Source: Stagnimonas aquatica (lineage in GTDB: Bacteria > Pseudomonadota > Gammaproteobacteria > Nevskiales > Nevskiaceae). Taken from it: DNA of 64,000 bases. The notes beneath the pieces were generated by a model that saw only the letters and a list, made by a program, of their open reading frames with translations, was not told the DNA's origin and searched no databases. Below are positions 1 through 8,019 of this stretch, in pieces; position 1 is the stretch's first letter; the number at the start of each line of letters is the position of its first letter. The position numbers and the translations under genes are program-made. The stretch is from contig NZ_RJVO01000003.1 of NCBI RefSeq assembly GCF_003730135.1, forward strand, positions 124,001 through 188,000, written 5' to 3'.

Positions 1-58
1 GCCGCCGCCCCTCGCTAAACTGCGCCACCAACAAATCAGTCCAGTCCGAGGAAAGACG

Positions 59-931
59 ATGAGTCTGCAAGGCAACACCCTGAGCGGCAAGACCCTGTTC
101 ATCACCGGCGGCAGCCGTGGCATCGGCCTCGCCATCGCCCTGCGCGCGGCGCGCGACGGCGCCAACGTGGTCATCGCCGCCAAGACCGCCGAGCCGCATC
201 CCAAGCTGGCTGGCACCATCCACACCGCCGTGGCCGAGATCGAGGCCGCCGGCGGGCAGGGCTTGGCGGTGCAATGCGACATCCGCGAGGAGGCGCAGGT
301 CGTCGAGGCGGTTCGGCAGGCGGTGGCGCGCTTCGGCGGCATCGACATCCTGGTCAACAACGCCAGTGCGATCCAGCTCACCGGCACCCTGGCCACCGAC
401 ATGAAGCGCTACGACCTGATGAACGGGATCAACGCGCGCGGTACCTATCTGACCGGTCGCGTGGTGCTGCCGCATCTGCAAGCCGCCGCCAAGGCCGGTC
501 GCAACCCGCACATCCTGACGCTCTCGCCGCCGCTGGCGATGGAGCCGCGCTGGTTCGGGCCGAATGTCGCCTACGCGATCGCCAAGTACGGCATGAGTCT
601 GTGCACCCTGGGCTGGGCCGAGGAGTTCAAGCGCGAGGGCATCGCCGCCAACAGCCTGTGGCCGCGCACCACCATTGCCACTGCCGCGATCCAGATGGTG
701 GGCGGTGATCCGATGATGAAGCAGAGCCGCCTGCCCAGCATCATGGCCGACGCCGCGCAGGAGATCCTGAGCAAGCCGTCCAGGGCGTTCACCGGCAACT
801 TCTGTATTGACGATCTGGTGCTGTACGAAGCGGGCGTGCGGGATTTCTCCGCGTACGCGGCGGTGCCGGGCACCCGCAAATTCTTGCCGGACTTCTTCCT
901 GCCCAAGGATGTGGCGGAGTTGCCGGAGTAG
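59..931 (+). CDS. SDR family oxidoreductase, HSDL2-like
   Basis: Short-chain dehydrogenase/reductase of 290 aa. The cofactor glycine motif TGGSRGIG is at residues 16-23, the NNAS motif at about 100-103, and the catalytic residues are Ser156 (in LSPPLA), Tyr172 and Lys176 (YAIAK). The LSPPL...YAIAKYGMS arrangement is that of the HSDL2 (hydroxysteroid dehydrogenase-like 2) branch rather than FabG, and there is no C-terminal SCP2 domain. The substrate is probably a fatty or isoprenoid alcohol/ketone, which is inference from the family. The ATG follows a GAGG ribosome site 6 bases upstream. It stands alone, converging with the DUF1302 gene. Confidence 0.85.
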   Translation: MSLQGNTLSGKTLFITGGSRGIGLAIALRAARDGANVVIAAKTAEPHPKLAGTIHTAVAEIEAAGGQGLAVQCDIREEAQVVEAVRQAVARFGGIDILVNNASAIQLTGTLATDMKRYDLMNGINARGTYLTGRVVLPHLQAAAKAGRNPHILTLSPPLAMEPRWFGPNVAYAIAKYGMSLCTLGWAEEFKREGIAANSLWPRTTIATAAIQMVGGDPMMKQSRLPSIMADAAQEILSKPSRAFTGNFCIDDLVLYEAGVRDFSAYAAVPGTRKFLPDFFLPKDVAELPE

Positions 932-1008
932 GCGCGGACCTATCGTTGCGGTCGGTCTTTGCCGTTTCCTCTCCTGCCACGGGAGAGCGGAAAACTCGCC
1001 ACAGCAAC

Positions 1009-1041
1009 AAAAAAACCCAAGCCCGGACTCCCGGACTTGGG
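1009..1041 (-). terminator. Rho-independent terminator of the DUF1302 gene
   Basis: An 11-bp stem with one mismatch (1016-1026 against 1031-1041, 4-base loop) is followed on the minus strand by seven T residues (1015-1009). It lies 24 bases past the stop of the minus-strand DUF1302 gene. Confidence 0.8.
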
Positions 1042-1064
1042 GCTTTGGGCCTCGCAGGCCGCTC

Positions 1065-3572
1065 TTAGAACAGGTAGCGCGCGTACAGCTGCAGGTTGTC
1101 GCGGTCGTGGATCAGGTTGTTCTCGCCGCCGCCCCAGTACCAGTTGTAGCCGGCGGTGAACGAGAAGTCCGACTTGTAACGCACCTCGAAGTTGGCGCTC
1201 ATGCTCTTGCGGCCCTGGATGAAGTTCTCACCCGGTCCCGGCGCGGTGCCGTTGACGTCGTGGGCGAACACCAGGAAGGGCTGCAAGGAGATGCCCGGCA
1301 GCAGGCTCTCGTACTTGACGATATTGACGAAGCGGTAACCCCAGGAGAAAGGATCGGCGAAGGCTTCGAGATTCGCCTGGTGCGGGTTGAAGCGGCCACC
1401 GTCGGGGCCAACCACGCAGTTCGGGTTGGTGACGCAGGCCTGGCGGGAGCCGTCAGCGCCGCTGCCGTCGGCGCCGGCACTGGCGTGGTAGTAAACGCCG
1501 GGGGCGTCGATCTGCAGCACGTCCACCGATGGCATGTTGGGCACGTGGGTCGCGCCGATCTCCACCAGCGAGATGATCTGGTCGGCGCCGAATGGGTTTT
1601 CGGTGGCGCCGAAGATGCGGGTGATGCCCAGGTTGTACTGCAGCACGTCGAAGCGCTCGTAGCCCTGGATGTACTCGCCCGGCGTCGCTTCGCCGGCCTC
1701 GCGGCCACGATACGCCCACAGGAAGCTCGGGAAGGAGCGCGCCGAATTGGGGGCACTGCCGAGCAGCAGGTTGACGGTGTCGCAATTGCCGTTGGCGACG
1801 CAGTTGGGGTCGGCGTCGCTGCGGTCGTAATCGACACGCGTGCCGTTCTCGGCCCAGCCGCGTCCGGCGCTGGAGCCGGCGCAGTTGATGGTCGAGCCGT
1901 CCGCAGCCTTGCCGCCGCAGCGGGTCAAAAAGGGCTGCGCGGCGGCGAAGGCGACGTCGATCACCGACACCTGCAAAGGCAGGTTGGGCCGGTAGGCAAC
2001 TTCGCCCTGGAAGGAGTAGTCGCCGGCGGTGGTGTTGAAGGAGGCGCCAAACAACTGGATGTTCTTCGGGTATTCGAGGAAGAACGGACCGGAGTCGAGC
2101 TTGACCAAGTCGTCCGGGTCGCTGGCATCGCCGCCGGTGAGCAGGCTGGTCAGCACGCCCAGGGCGGCGGGGTCGAGCCCTAGGCCCAGATCGTTATTCA
2201 GCAGAATTTCCGGGTTGCGGCCGATGGTGTCGAGCAGGTCCAGGCGGAACTGGTTGAGCGCCGAAGGCACGGTCAGTACCGGCAGGTTCGGGCAGGTCTG
2301 GAAGATCTGCGCCGAGTTGGTGGCGTCGATGCCCAGGGCGTTGCCCTCGCGACGCGCGCAGCTGGCCTGGCCGGCCTTGAAGCTGACGTAGGGCAGGCGC
2401 GAGTGGTAGTTCATGAAGTACAGGCCGATCTCGGTGCCGCCGTTGAGGTCCTCGAAGTAGGTCTTCAGAGCGACGCCGAACTGGCCGGCCGAGCCCGGAT
2501 CGCGATCCGGCAGGCGGCTGATGTTGGCGGTGGTGCCGGTGACCAGCGACAGCGGGTTGTCGAGGTAGTACCCGACCTTGTCCTTGTCGTCCGCCGAGCC
2601 GCCGAACGACAGGTTGACGTAGTTCATGACGTTGTCGGTGCCGATGTCGTTGCTCGACAGATAGCTACCCGGCGCCGGGATTTCGACCGGCTTCCATTCC
2701 AGCTGGTAGAAGGCCTCCAGGGTGCCGTTCTCGTAGGGCTCGAAGCTGAAGAAGGCCATGTTCACCGGGGTGAACACCTCCTCGACCATGAAGCCGAAGC
2801 GGTTGAGGTTGTTGGCGTTGACCGGCTGGGCCTGGTTCAGCGAGTTGATGACCAGCAGGGTGGACTCGCCCCAGTTGACGTTCTGGCGGCCGAGCTTGAA
2901 GGCGAATTCCTTGTCGGTGAAGGGGATGGGCAGCTTGCCGAAGAAGTTGAAATCCAGCAGTTGCACATCGGCCACCAGTTGCCGACGCAGCGTGGAGTCG
3001 GTGCGCTCCAGCTCAGTGGTTTCGCCCGGGCCGTAGACGCGGGTGAAGTAGCGGTTGGCGACCGGGTCGCCAGTGATGCCGACGCGACCGGCGTTGTCGG
3101 TGGTGATCAGGCTCGGGTAGTAGTCCTTCTTCTGGTCGTTGAGCACGTCGTAGAAGGAGATGGCGCGGGCGAAGAACCCGAAGTCACCCTTGTTGAGGGT
3201 GATGTCCTGGGTGAGGCGCACGCCGCCCTGGGTCATGTCATAGCGGTCGTAATTGAGGTTGCCGTTGTCGGTACGCATGCTCGCCGCGCCCGGGGAGCGC
3301 GCGAGCTGCTCGGAGGGGTAGATCTGGTCCTTGAACAGACCCTGGCAGGACTGGTACACGCCCCGGCAGACCCCCTGGTTGAGGTTGGCCTTGCCGACCA
3401 GGTCTCCCGAGCGGGTCTCCATGCGCCATTGGGCGCCGACGGTGACGGTGTTGTTGAGCGTGCCCTCGATTCCGAGCGACTCGAAATTGAGATTGACGGC
3501 CTGCGCCGAGCCGGCGCTCAGGGCAAGGGCGAGGGCGGCCAGCAGGGTACTGGGGCGGCGGTGGGTACGCAT
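1065..3572 (-). CDS. DUF1302 family outer-membrane protein
   Basis: Exported protein of 835 aa. The first 25 residues form a signal peptide ending in GSAQA, and the mature protein starts VNLNFESLG. The body alternates short polar/aromatic strands and ends in LYARYLF, a terminal aromatic typical of outer-membrane beta-barrels. The N-terminal GTLNNTVTVGAQWRM and the length fit DUF1302, a family usually encoded with a DUF1329 protein, which here lies about 2.1 kb away at 5673. Its role is not established; lipid or hydrophobic-compound traffic is inferred. The start has a GGAGG-type ribosome site and a good promoter upstream. Confidence 0.85.
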   Translation of the reverse strand: MRTHRRPSTLLAALALALSAGSAQAVNLNFESLGIEGTLNNTVTVGAQWRMETRSGDLVGKANLNQGVCRGVYQSCQGLFKDQIYPSEQLARSPGAASMRTDNGNLNYDRYDMTQGGVRLTQDITLNKGDFGFFARAISFYDVLNDQKKDYYPSLITTDNAGRVGITGDPVANRYFTRVYGPGETTELERTDSTLRRQLVADVQLLDFNFFGKLPIPFTDKEFAFKLGRQNVNWGESTLLVINSLNQAQPVNANNLNRFGFMVEEVFTPVNMAFFSFEPYENGTLEAFYQLEWKPVEIPAPGSYLSSNDIGTDNVMNYVNLSFGGSADDKDKVGYYLDNPLSLVTGTTANISRLPDRDPGSAGQFGVALKTYFEDLNGGTEIGLYFMNYHSRLPYVSFKAGQASCARREGNALGIDATNSAQIFQTCPNLPVLTVPSALNQFRLDLLDTIGRNPEILLNNDLGLGLDPAALGVLTSLLTGGDASDPDDLVKLDSGPFFLEYPKNIQLFGASFNTTAGDYSFQGEVAYRPNLPLQVSVIDVAFAAAQPFLTRCGGKAADGSTINCAGSSAGRGWAENGTRVDYDRSDADPNCVANGNCDTVNLLLGSAPNSARSFPSFLWAYRGREAGEATPGEYIQGYERFDVLQYNLGITRIFGATENPFGADQIISLVEIGATHVPNMPSVDVLQIDAPGVYYHASAGADGSGADGSRQACVTNPNCVVGPDGGRFNPHQANLEAFADPFSWGYRFVNIVKYESLLPGISLQPFLVFAHDVNGTAPGPGENFIQGRKSMSANFEVRYKSDFSFTAGYNWYWGGGENNLIHDRDNLQLYARYLF

Positions 3573-3631
3573 GAATCCTCCGAATGAATTTTTTATGCGC
3601 CGGACACATGCCGCCCGGCGGATTTGCAGTG

Positions 3632-3660
3632 TTTATAGCGGCCTGTCAGAACGCTGTCAC
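3632..3660 (-). promoter_or_regulatory. Sigma-70-like promoter for the DUF1302 gene
   Basis: On the minus strand GTGACA (3660-3655), a 17-bp spacer and TATAAA (3637-3632) lie about 60 bases before the DUF1302 start. A TGACAG repeat overlaps the -35 and spacer. Prediction from sequence only. Confidence 0.5.
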
Positions 3661-3702
3661 CCTGTTTTCGCGTTCAGGTTGACGGTCTCGGGTTGGCCCG
3701 CT

Positions 3703-4143
3703 CTACAGGTAGGCGGCGACCAGCTTGCCGATGCGGGGCAGCAGGCCACGGACTTCCTCCCCGGCACCGCCGCGAAACTTCTGGTAGGCCGACTTGGCGG
3801 CGGCATTCTGGGCCGCCGCGACCTTGGCATCGGCGACGCCCAGCAGCAGTTCGACGGCGGTATCGGCACGGCGGTCGAGGAACACCGCGAAATCGCCCAC
3901 GCCGGAGTTCCGGAACTCCTGATACAGGGGCTCCAGCGCCCGCACCATGTCCGGCAGCATGCGCTGGCTGGCGCGCTCGAGGATGTCCGGCCGGGCGGCC
4001 TTGAGCAGGGCCAGCCCGGTCTTCAGCCCCATGCCCTTGAGTCCGCCACGCTGCTGGATGTGCTGCTCGACCAGCCGGGCGGCATCGGCGATCAGTTCGT
4101 CGCGGTGGTGAGCGGCCAATAGAATGTCGGCGAGAGAACTCAT
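3703..4143 (-). CDS. DUF6918-like hypothetical protein
   Basis: Protein of 146 aa starting MSSLADILL, mostly helical with no signal peptide or membrane segment. The opening and the sequence around GGLKGMGLKTGLALLKAARP resemble the poorly characterised DUF6918 family; this is recognition by eye, without a search. A longer frame exists upstream but would run into the opposite-strand UbiB-like gene, so the internal ATG was chosen. Its start codon overlaps the start region of that divergent gene (CATG at 4141-4144), so the promoters of one or both must lie inside the other coding region. Function unknown. Confidence 0.6.
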   Translation of the reverse strand: MSSLADILLAAHHRDELIADAARLVEQHIQQRGGLKGMGLKTGLALLKAARPDILERASQRMLPDMVRALEPLYQEFRNSGVGDFAVFLDRRADTAVELLLGVADAKVAAAQNAAAKSAYQKFRGGAGEEVRGLLPRIGKLVAAYL

Positions 4144-5551
4144 GAGATCAGGGATGTCGGAAGACGAATTCGATGCCGCGAAGCCTACCATCGCGCGCCT
4201 GAAAACCCGACCGCTGGAGCGCAATCTGGCGCTCGCCAAACTGGGCATGGGCGCGGGCGCGAAGATCGCCCTGCATTCGCTGTCCAACATCTTCCGTGGC
4301 GAGATTTCCCGCACCGAGGCCGACCGCCGCTTCTACGCCCAGCAGGCGCAGGTGCTGGCCGATGAACTGGGCCAGCTCAAGGGCAGCGTGATGAAGGCGG
4401 GGCAGATGCTCTCGCTCTACGCCCAGTACTTCCTGCCGGAGGAAGCGGTGCAGGTGCTGGCGACCTTGCAGGACTCCTCGATGCCGGTGGCCTGGACCGT
4501 GGTGGCGCCGCAGCTGGAGCAGGCGCTGGGCGCGAAGGTGCTGCGCGAACTGGACATCGACCACACGCCGATTGCCGCCGCCTCCCTGGGGCAGGCGCAC
4601 CGGGCGCGCCGGCGCAAGGACGGTCTGGAGCTGGTGGTGAAGATCCAGTACCCGGGCGTGGCCTCGGCCATCGACAGCGACATCAAGACTCTGTCAAGAC
4701 TGATCGCCGCCAGCCGGCTGACGCCGAAGAACTTCGATCTGACTCCGATCTTCGCCGAGGTCCGCGAGATGCTGTTGCGCGAGTGCGACTACGTGCAGGA
4801 GCGCGCCTGGACCGAGGAGTTCGGGCGACGCCTGGCCGACGACCACCGCTACGCCGTGCCCCGGGTCTTGTCCGAGTACAGCGCCGCGACCGTGCTCACC
4901 ACCACCTACGAGTCCGGCTGTTCGGTGCAGGACGTGCAGGTGCGGGAGCTGCCGCAGGCGCGGCGGGATGCCCTGGGCCTGGCCTTCGCCGAATTGTTCC
5001 TGCGCGAGTTCTTCGAGTGGCGGCTGGTCCAGACCGACCCGCACTTCGGCAACTACCGGGTGCGTCTGGATGCCGACGGCCGCGACCGGCTGGTGCTGCT
5101 GGATTTCGGGGCTACGCGGGTCTACGAGCCGGCTTTCGTCCGCGACTACGCCCTGATCCTGCGCGGCGCCCTGCACCGGGATGCGCCGATGGTCGGCGTG
5201 GGGGCTACGGCCATCGGCCTCGCCGGCGAGAATTTCCCCCCGGCGGCCTTGCAGGCGTTCACCGACATGTGTGCGCGCATCGTCGAGCCGTTCGACCCCG
5301 AGCACGCACCCAAGGAGTTGCTGAACGCGAGTGGCGCCTATCGGTTCGGCGCTTCCAACCTGCCGATGCGGGTCAGCCAGATGGCGGCAAAGAACGCGCT
5401 TTCTCTGAGCTTCCGCGTACCGCCGCGCGAAATCGTCTTCCTGCACCGGCGCCTGGCCGGCGTGTTCATTGCCCTGGCGACCCTGGGTGCCGAACTCGAT
5501 CTGCGCAAGCCTCTGGCCAGAGCGCTTTCCGCTATCGCAATGCAGCATTAA
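4142..5551 (+). CDS. ABC1/AarF/UbiB-family atypical kinase
   Basis: Atypical protein-kinase-like protein of 469 aa from ATG 4142. The KxGQ motif is present (KAGQMLSLYAQYFLPEE), as are the alanine/serine-rich nucleotide loop (AAASLGQAHRA), the lysine region VVKIQYPG, the catalytic-loop equivalent QTDPHFGNY and the metal-binding LLDFGATR. ADCK/UbiB family members support ubiquinone or lipid metabolism, probably as ATPases. There is no obvious C-terminal membrane pair, so it is a UbiB paralogue rather than ubiB itself. Start is uncertain: ATGs at 4124, 4142 and 4154 are in frame. 4142 has GAGAG five bases upstream; 4154 would just clear the divergent gene. Confidence 0.8.
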   Translation: MRSGMSEDEFDAAKPTIARLKTRPLERNLALAKLGMGAGAKIALHSLSNIFRGEISRTEADRRFYAQQAQVLADELGQLKGSVMKAGQMLSLYAQYFLPEEAVQVLATLQDSSMPVAWTVVAPQLEQALGAKVLRELDIDHTPIAAASLGQAHRARRRKDGLELVVKIQYPGVASAIDSDIKTLSRLIAASRLTPKNFDLTPIFAEVREMLLRECDYVQERAWTEEFGRRLADDHRYAVPRVLSEYSAATVLTTTYESGCSVQDVQVRELPQARRDALGLAFAELFLREFFEWRLVQTDPHFGNYRVRLDADGRDRLVLLDFGATRVYEPAFVRDYALILRGALHRDAPMVGVGATAIGLAGENFPPAALQAFTDMCARIVEPFDPEHAPKELLNASGAYRFGASNLPMRVSQMAAKNALSLSFRVPPREIVFLHRRLAGVFIALATLGAELDLRKPLARALSAIAMQH

Positions 5552-5580
5552 ATCCTTCTGCAACCGAGCCTCTAGTCAGC

Positions 5581-5610
5581 TTGGCGCGACTGCGGAATAT
5601 TCGTTAGCAT
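5581..5610 (+). promoter_or_regulatory. Possible promoter of the DUF1329 gene
   Basis: TTGGCG (5581-5586), 18-bp spacer, TAGCAT (5605-5610), about 60 bases before the DUF1329 start. Weak match; position in the only sizeable gap supports it. Confidence 0.3.
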
Positions 5611-5672
5611 CCAACGCCTCGCAGGGGCCGTAAACCTGCGAACACTGCCACCCTCCGAGGAGAAAATCGGAC

Positions 5673-7025
5673 ATGAAAAATTTGTCCTTAGCGTTCGGCG
5701 CCATCGCGCTGAGCCTTGCGGCCCAACAGGCCATTGCGAAAGTCGGGGCCGATGAAGCGGCCAAGCTCGGCACCAGCCTCACCCCGATCGGTGCGGAAAA
5801 GGCCGGCAACAAGGATGGCAGCGTTCCGGAATGGAAGCCGGCTCCGCAGAGCGGCTCGCTGAAGGGCGAGTTCCCGATGGATCCGGTGATCGCGGCCGAG
5901 AAGCCGAAGTTCACCATCACCAAGGCCACGCTCGACCAGTACAAGGACAAGCTGACCGAGGGTCACAAGTACCTGCTGAAGACCTACGACACCTACAAGA
6001 TGAACGTCTACCCGACGCATCGCAACGTGTCCTGGCCGCAGCCGATCTACGACGCCACCAAGGTCAACGCCACCAACTGCGAACTGATCGGCACCGACGT
6101 GCTCGACGGTTGTAAGTTGGGCTTCCCCTTCCCGATCCCGAAGAGCGGCGCCGAGCCGGTCTGGAACCACAAGCTGAAGTGGCGCGGCGAGTCGGTGACC
6201 CGCTTCAACAACCAGATGATCGTGCAGCCCAATGGTGACTTCCAGCTCACCAAGGTGATCGAGAACGTGCAGTTCTCCTACGCCTCGATCAAGAACCCGA
6301 TCCCGATGACCAAGACCGAGGGCGAGTACCTCAAGTATCTGTCGCAGACCGTGGCGCCGCCGCGTCTCGCCGGTACTTTCATCCTGGTTCACGACAAGGC
6401 GGGCATTGGCAACGACGGTCGCGCGGCCTGGCTGTACTCGCCCGGCATCAAGCGCATCCGCCGCGCGCCGACGGTGTGCTGCGACAACCCCTACGAGGGC
6501 ACCGACGGTCACGAATTCTATGACCAGGTGGACGTCTTCAACGGCGTGCTTGAGCGCTACAACTGGAAGCTGGTCGGCAAGAAGGAAATCTACATTCCTT
6601 ACAACAGCTACAAGCTGGCCGGCCCGATGACCAAGTACAAGGATCTGGCCAAGCCCAAGCACCTCAATGCCGACCTGCCGCGCTACGAGCTGCACCGCGT
6701 CTGGGTGGTGGAAGCCACCATCAAGCCGGGCACCAGCCACACCTTCGCCAAGCGCGTGATGTACCTCGACGAAGACAGCTGGAACATCGTCGCCGCCGAC
6801 AACTACGACGCGCGTGGCAACCTGTACCAGTTCCAGGAAGGCCATCTGGTGTTCGGCTCGAACATCCAGGCCACCTCGACGGTGCCGGAAATCATCTACC
6901 ACTTCACCTCCGGCCGTTACTTCATCACCGCCGCGTTCAACGAAGACAAGCCCTTCGACCTGACCGCCAACTTCAGCAAGGACTACTTCTCCGCCGCTTC
7001 GGTGCAGAAGATGTCCACCAAGTAA
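5673..7025 (+). CDS. DUF1329 domain-containing exported protein
   Basis: Exported protein of 450 aa with a signal peptide (residues 1-22, cleavage after QQAIA) and a clear GAGGAGAAA ribosome site. DUF1329 features are visible: the GTSLTPIGAEKAGN start, an N-terminal Asp/Gly/Trp-rich segment, the middle block WLYSPGIKRIRRAPTV and the C-terminal GRYFITAAFNEDKP. The family is periplasmic, thought to have a lipoprotein-sorting-like fold, and usually pairs with a DUF1302 barrel, as here. It is followed by a strong terminator. Function is inferred, probably carrying a hydrophobic ligand to or from the outer membrane. Confidence 0.87.
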   Translation: MKNLSLAFGAIALSLAAQQAIAKVGADEAAKLGTSLTPIGAEKAGNKDGSVPEWKPAPQSGSLKGEFPMDPVIAAEKPKFTITKATLDQYKDKLTEGHKYLLKTYDTYKMNVYPTHRNVSWPQPIYDATKVNATNCELIGTDVLDGCKLGFPFPIPKSGAEPVWNHKLKWRGESVTRFNNQMIVQPNGDFQLTKVIENVQFSYASIKNPIPMTKTEGEYLKYLSQTVAPPRLAGTFILVHDKAGIGNDGRAAWLYSPGIKRIRRAPTVCCDNPYEGTDGHEFYDQVDVFNGVLERYNWKLVGKKEIYIPYNSYKLAGPMTKYKDLAKPKHLNADLPRYELHRVWVVEATIKPGTSHTFAKRVMYLDEDSWNIVAADNYDARGNLYQFQEGHLVFGSNIQATSTVPEIIYHFTSGRYFITAAFNEDKPFDLTANFSKDYFSAASVQKMSTK

Positions 7026-7037
7026 CAGGGCTGTGAC

Positions 7038-7072
7038 AAAGGCCGCCGCGCGTACGCCCGGCGGCCTTTTTT
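7038..7072 (+). terminator. Rho-independent terminator after the DUF1329 gene
   Basis: Perfect 11-bp stem (AAAGGCCGCCG at 7038-7048 with 7059-7069), 10-base loop, then a run of Ts. Thirteen bases past the stop. Confidence 0.9.
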
Positions 7073-7107
7073 CTTAGGCGCACAACGAGACTTACAGGGG
7101 AGAAACC

Positions 7108-7602
7108 ATGAGCACCAAGATCGATCTCGAGCACAAGTTCAGCAAGGGCGTGGCCAGCGTCTGGAAGATGTACTCCGACCGTGCCTTCTTCGAGCGCAAG
7201 TACAAGGACTCCGGCTACAGCAACATCGAAGTGCTGGATTACCAGAGTTCCGCCAAGGGCTTTTCGATCACCGTCCGCTACGACGCCGGCTCCGACGCGC
7301 CGCTACCCGACTTCGCCAAGAAGTTCATTGGCGAGCGCATCAGCGTGACCCAGACCGATAGCTGGGACGCCGCCAGCAAGACCGGCAAGATCAGCACCGA
7401 GATCAAGGGCGCGCCGGTGAAGGTCACCGCCGAGATGAAGCTGGAAGGCGACGCCAAGAGCGCGGTCAACCGCATGAAGTGGACGCTGTCCTGCGGCATT
7501 CCGCTGGTTGGTGGCAAACTGGAGGCCCTGCTCGGCGAGGACGTCAAGGTGAAGTCGGCGCGCGATCAGACGGTGTCGGCCAAGATCCTGGCCGATTATT
7601 GA
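7108..7602 (+). CDS. DUF2505 family protein
   Basis: Cytosolic-looking protein of 164 aa with no signal peptide. The pattern MSTKIDLEHKFSKGVASVWKM, then a central beta-rich part and KVTAEMKLEGDAKSAVNRMKW, fits DUF2505, a member of the START/SRPBCC-like group with a hydrophobic cavity. No catalytic residues are known. The ribosome site GGGGAGA lies 7 bases before the ATG. It is followed 31 bases later by the DUF2970 gene, probably in one transcript ended by the terminator at 7934. Lipid binding is inference from the fold class. Confidence 0.75.
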   Translation: MSTKIDLEHKFSKGVASVWKMYSDRAFFERKYKDSGYSNIEVLDYQSSAKGFSITVRYDAGSDAPLPDFAKKFIGERISVTQTDSWDAASKTGKISTEIKGAPVKVTAEMKLEGDAKSAVNRMKWTLSCGIPLVGGKLEALLGEDVKVKSARDQTVSAKILADY

Positions 7603-7633
7603 GCAGTACCCTTTTGCACCACTGCGAGCGAGC

Positions 7634-7891
7634 ATGAACAAGCCGGAGTCCGAGAACAGCAGCCCCAATACCGGCAATGCCGACAAGGACAGCGGCCTCG
7701 CCGCTGCCGCCGCCAGCGCGGCGGCGGCCATGTTCGGGGTTCAGAGTTCCAAGGCCCACCAGCGCGATTTCCAGAAGGCCAGCCCCGGCAAGCTGATCTT
7801 CATGGGCGCGGTGATGGTCTGTGTGTTTGTCACCTGCGTGCTGTTTGCGGTGCGCTGCTCGCTGGAGCAGGCGGGTATGGCCGGCAACTAG
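7634..7891 (+). CDS. DUF2970-like single-span membrane protein
   Basis: Small protein of 85 aa: a Ser/Asn-rich N-terminus, an Ala-rich stretch, then AAAMFGVQSSKAHQRDFQKA followed by one membrane segment at about residues 54-73. The FGVQ...RDF block before a C-terminal transmembrane helix is characteristic of DUF2970, whose function is unknown. The ribosome site is weak (GCGAGCG), suggesting translation coupled to the DUF2505 gene. N-terminus probably cytoplasmic. Confidence 0.65.
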   Translation: MNKPESENSSPNTGNADKDSGLAAAAASAAAAMFGVQSSKAHQRDFQKASPGKLIFMGAVMVCVFVTCVLFAVRCSLEQAGMAGN

Positions 7892-7933
7892 CGCGGCGCC
7901 ATGCGCCGCCATGGCGGCGCGCGAAAATCCTGG

Positions 7934-7959
7934 AAAGCCCGCAGCTCGCGGGCTTTTTT
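7934..7959 (+). terminator. Rho-independent terminator after the DUF2970 gene
   Basis: AAAGCCCGC (7934-7942) pairs with GCGGGCTTT (7948-7956), loop of five, six Ts. It also rules out an upstream ATG at 7960 as the start of the next gene. Confidence 0.9.
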
Positions 7960-8019
7960 GTGGCCGCCGGTCTGCTAGCCTTCCCGGCACAAGAATCCTT
8001 TCGAGGGGAGAACGCCTGC

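Noticed and set aside
7960-8019. Upstream ATG start for the DUF445 gene
   Set aside because: It coincides with the end of a strong terminator and has no ribosome site, while 8020 does.
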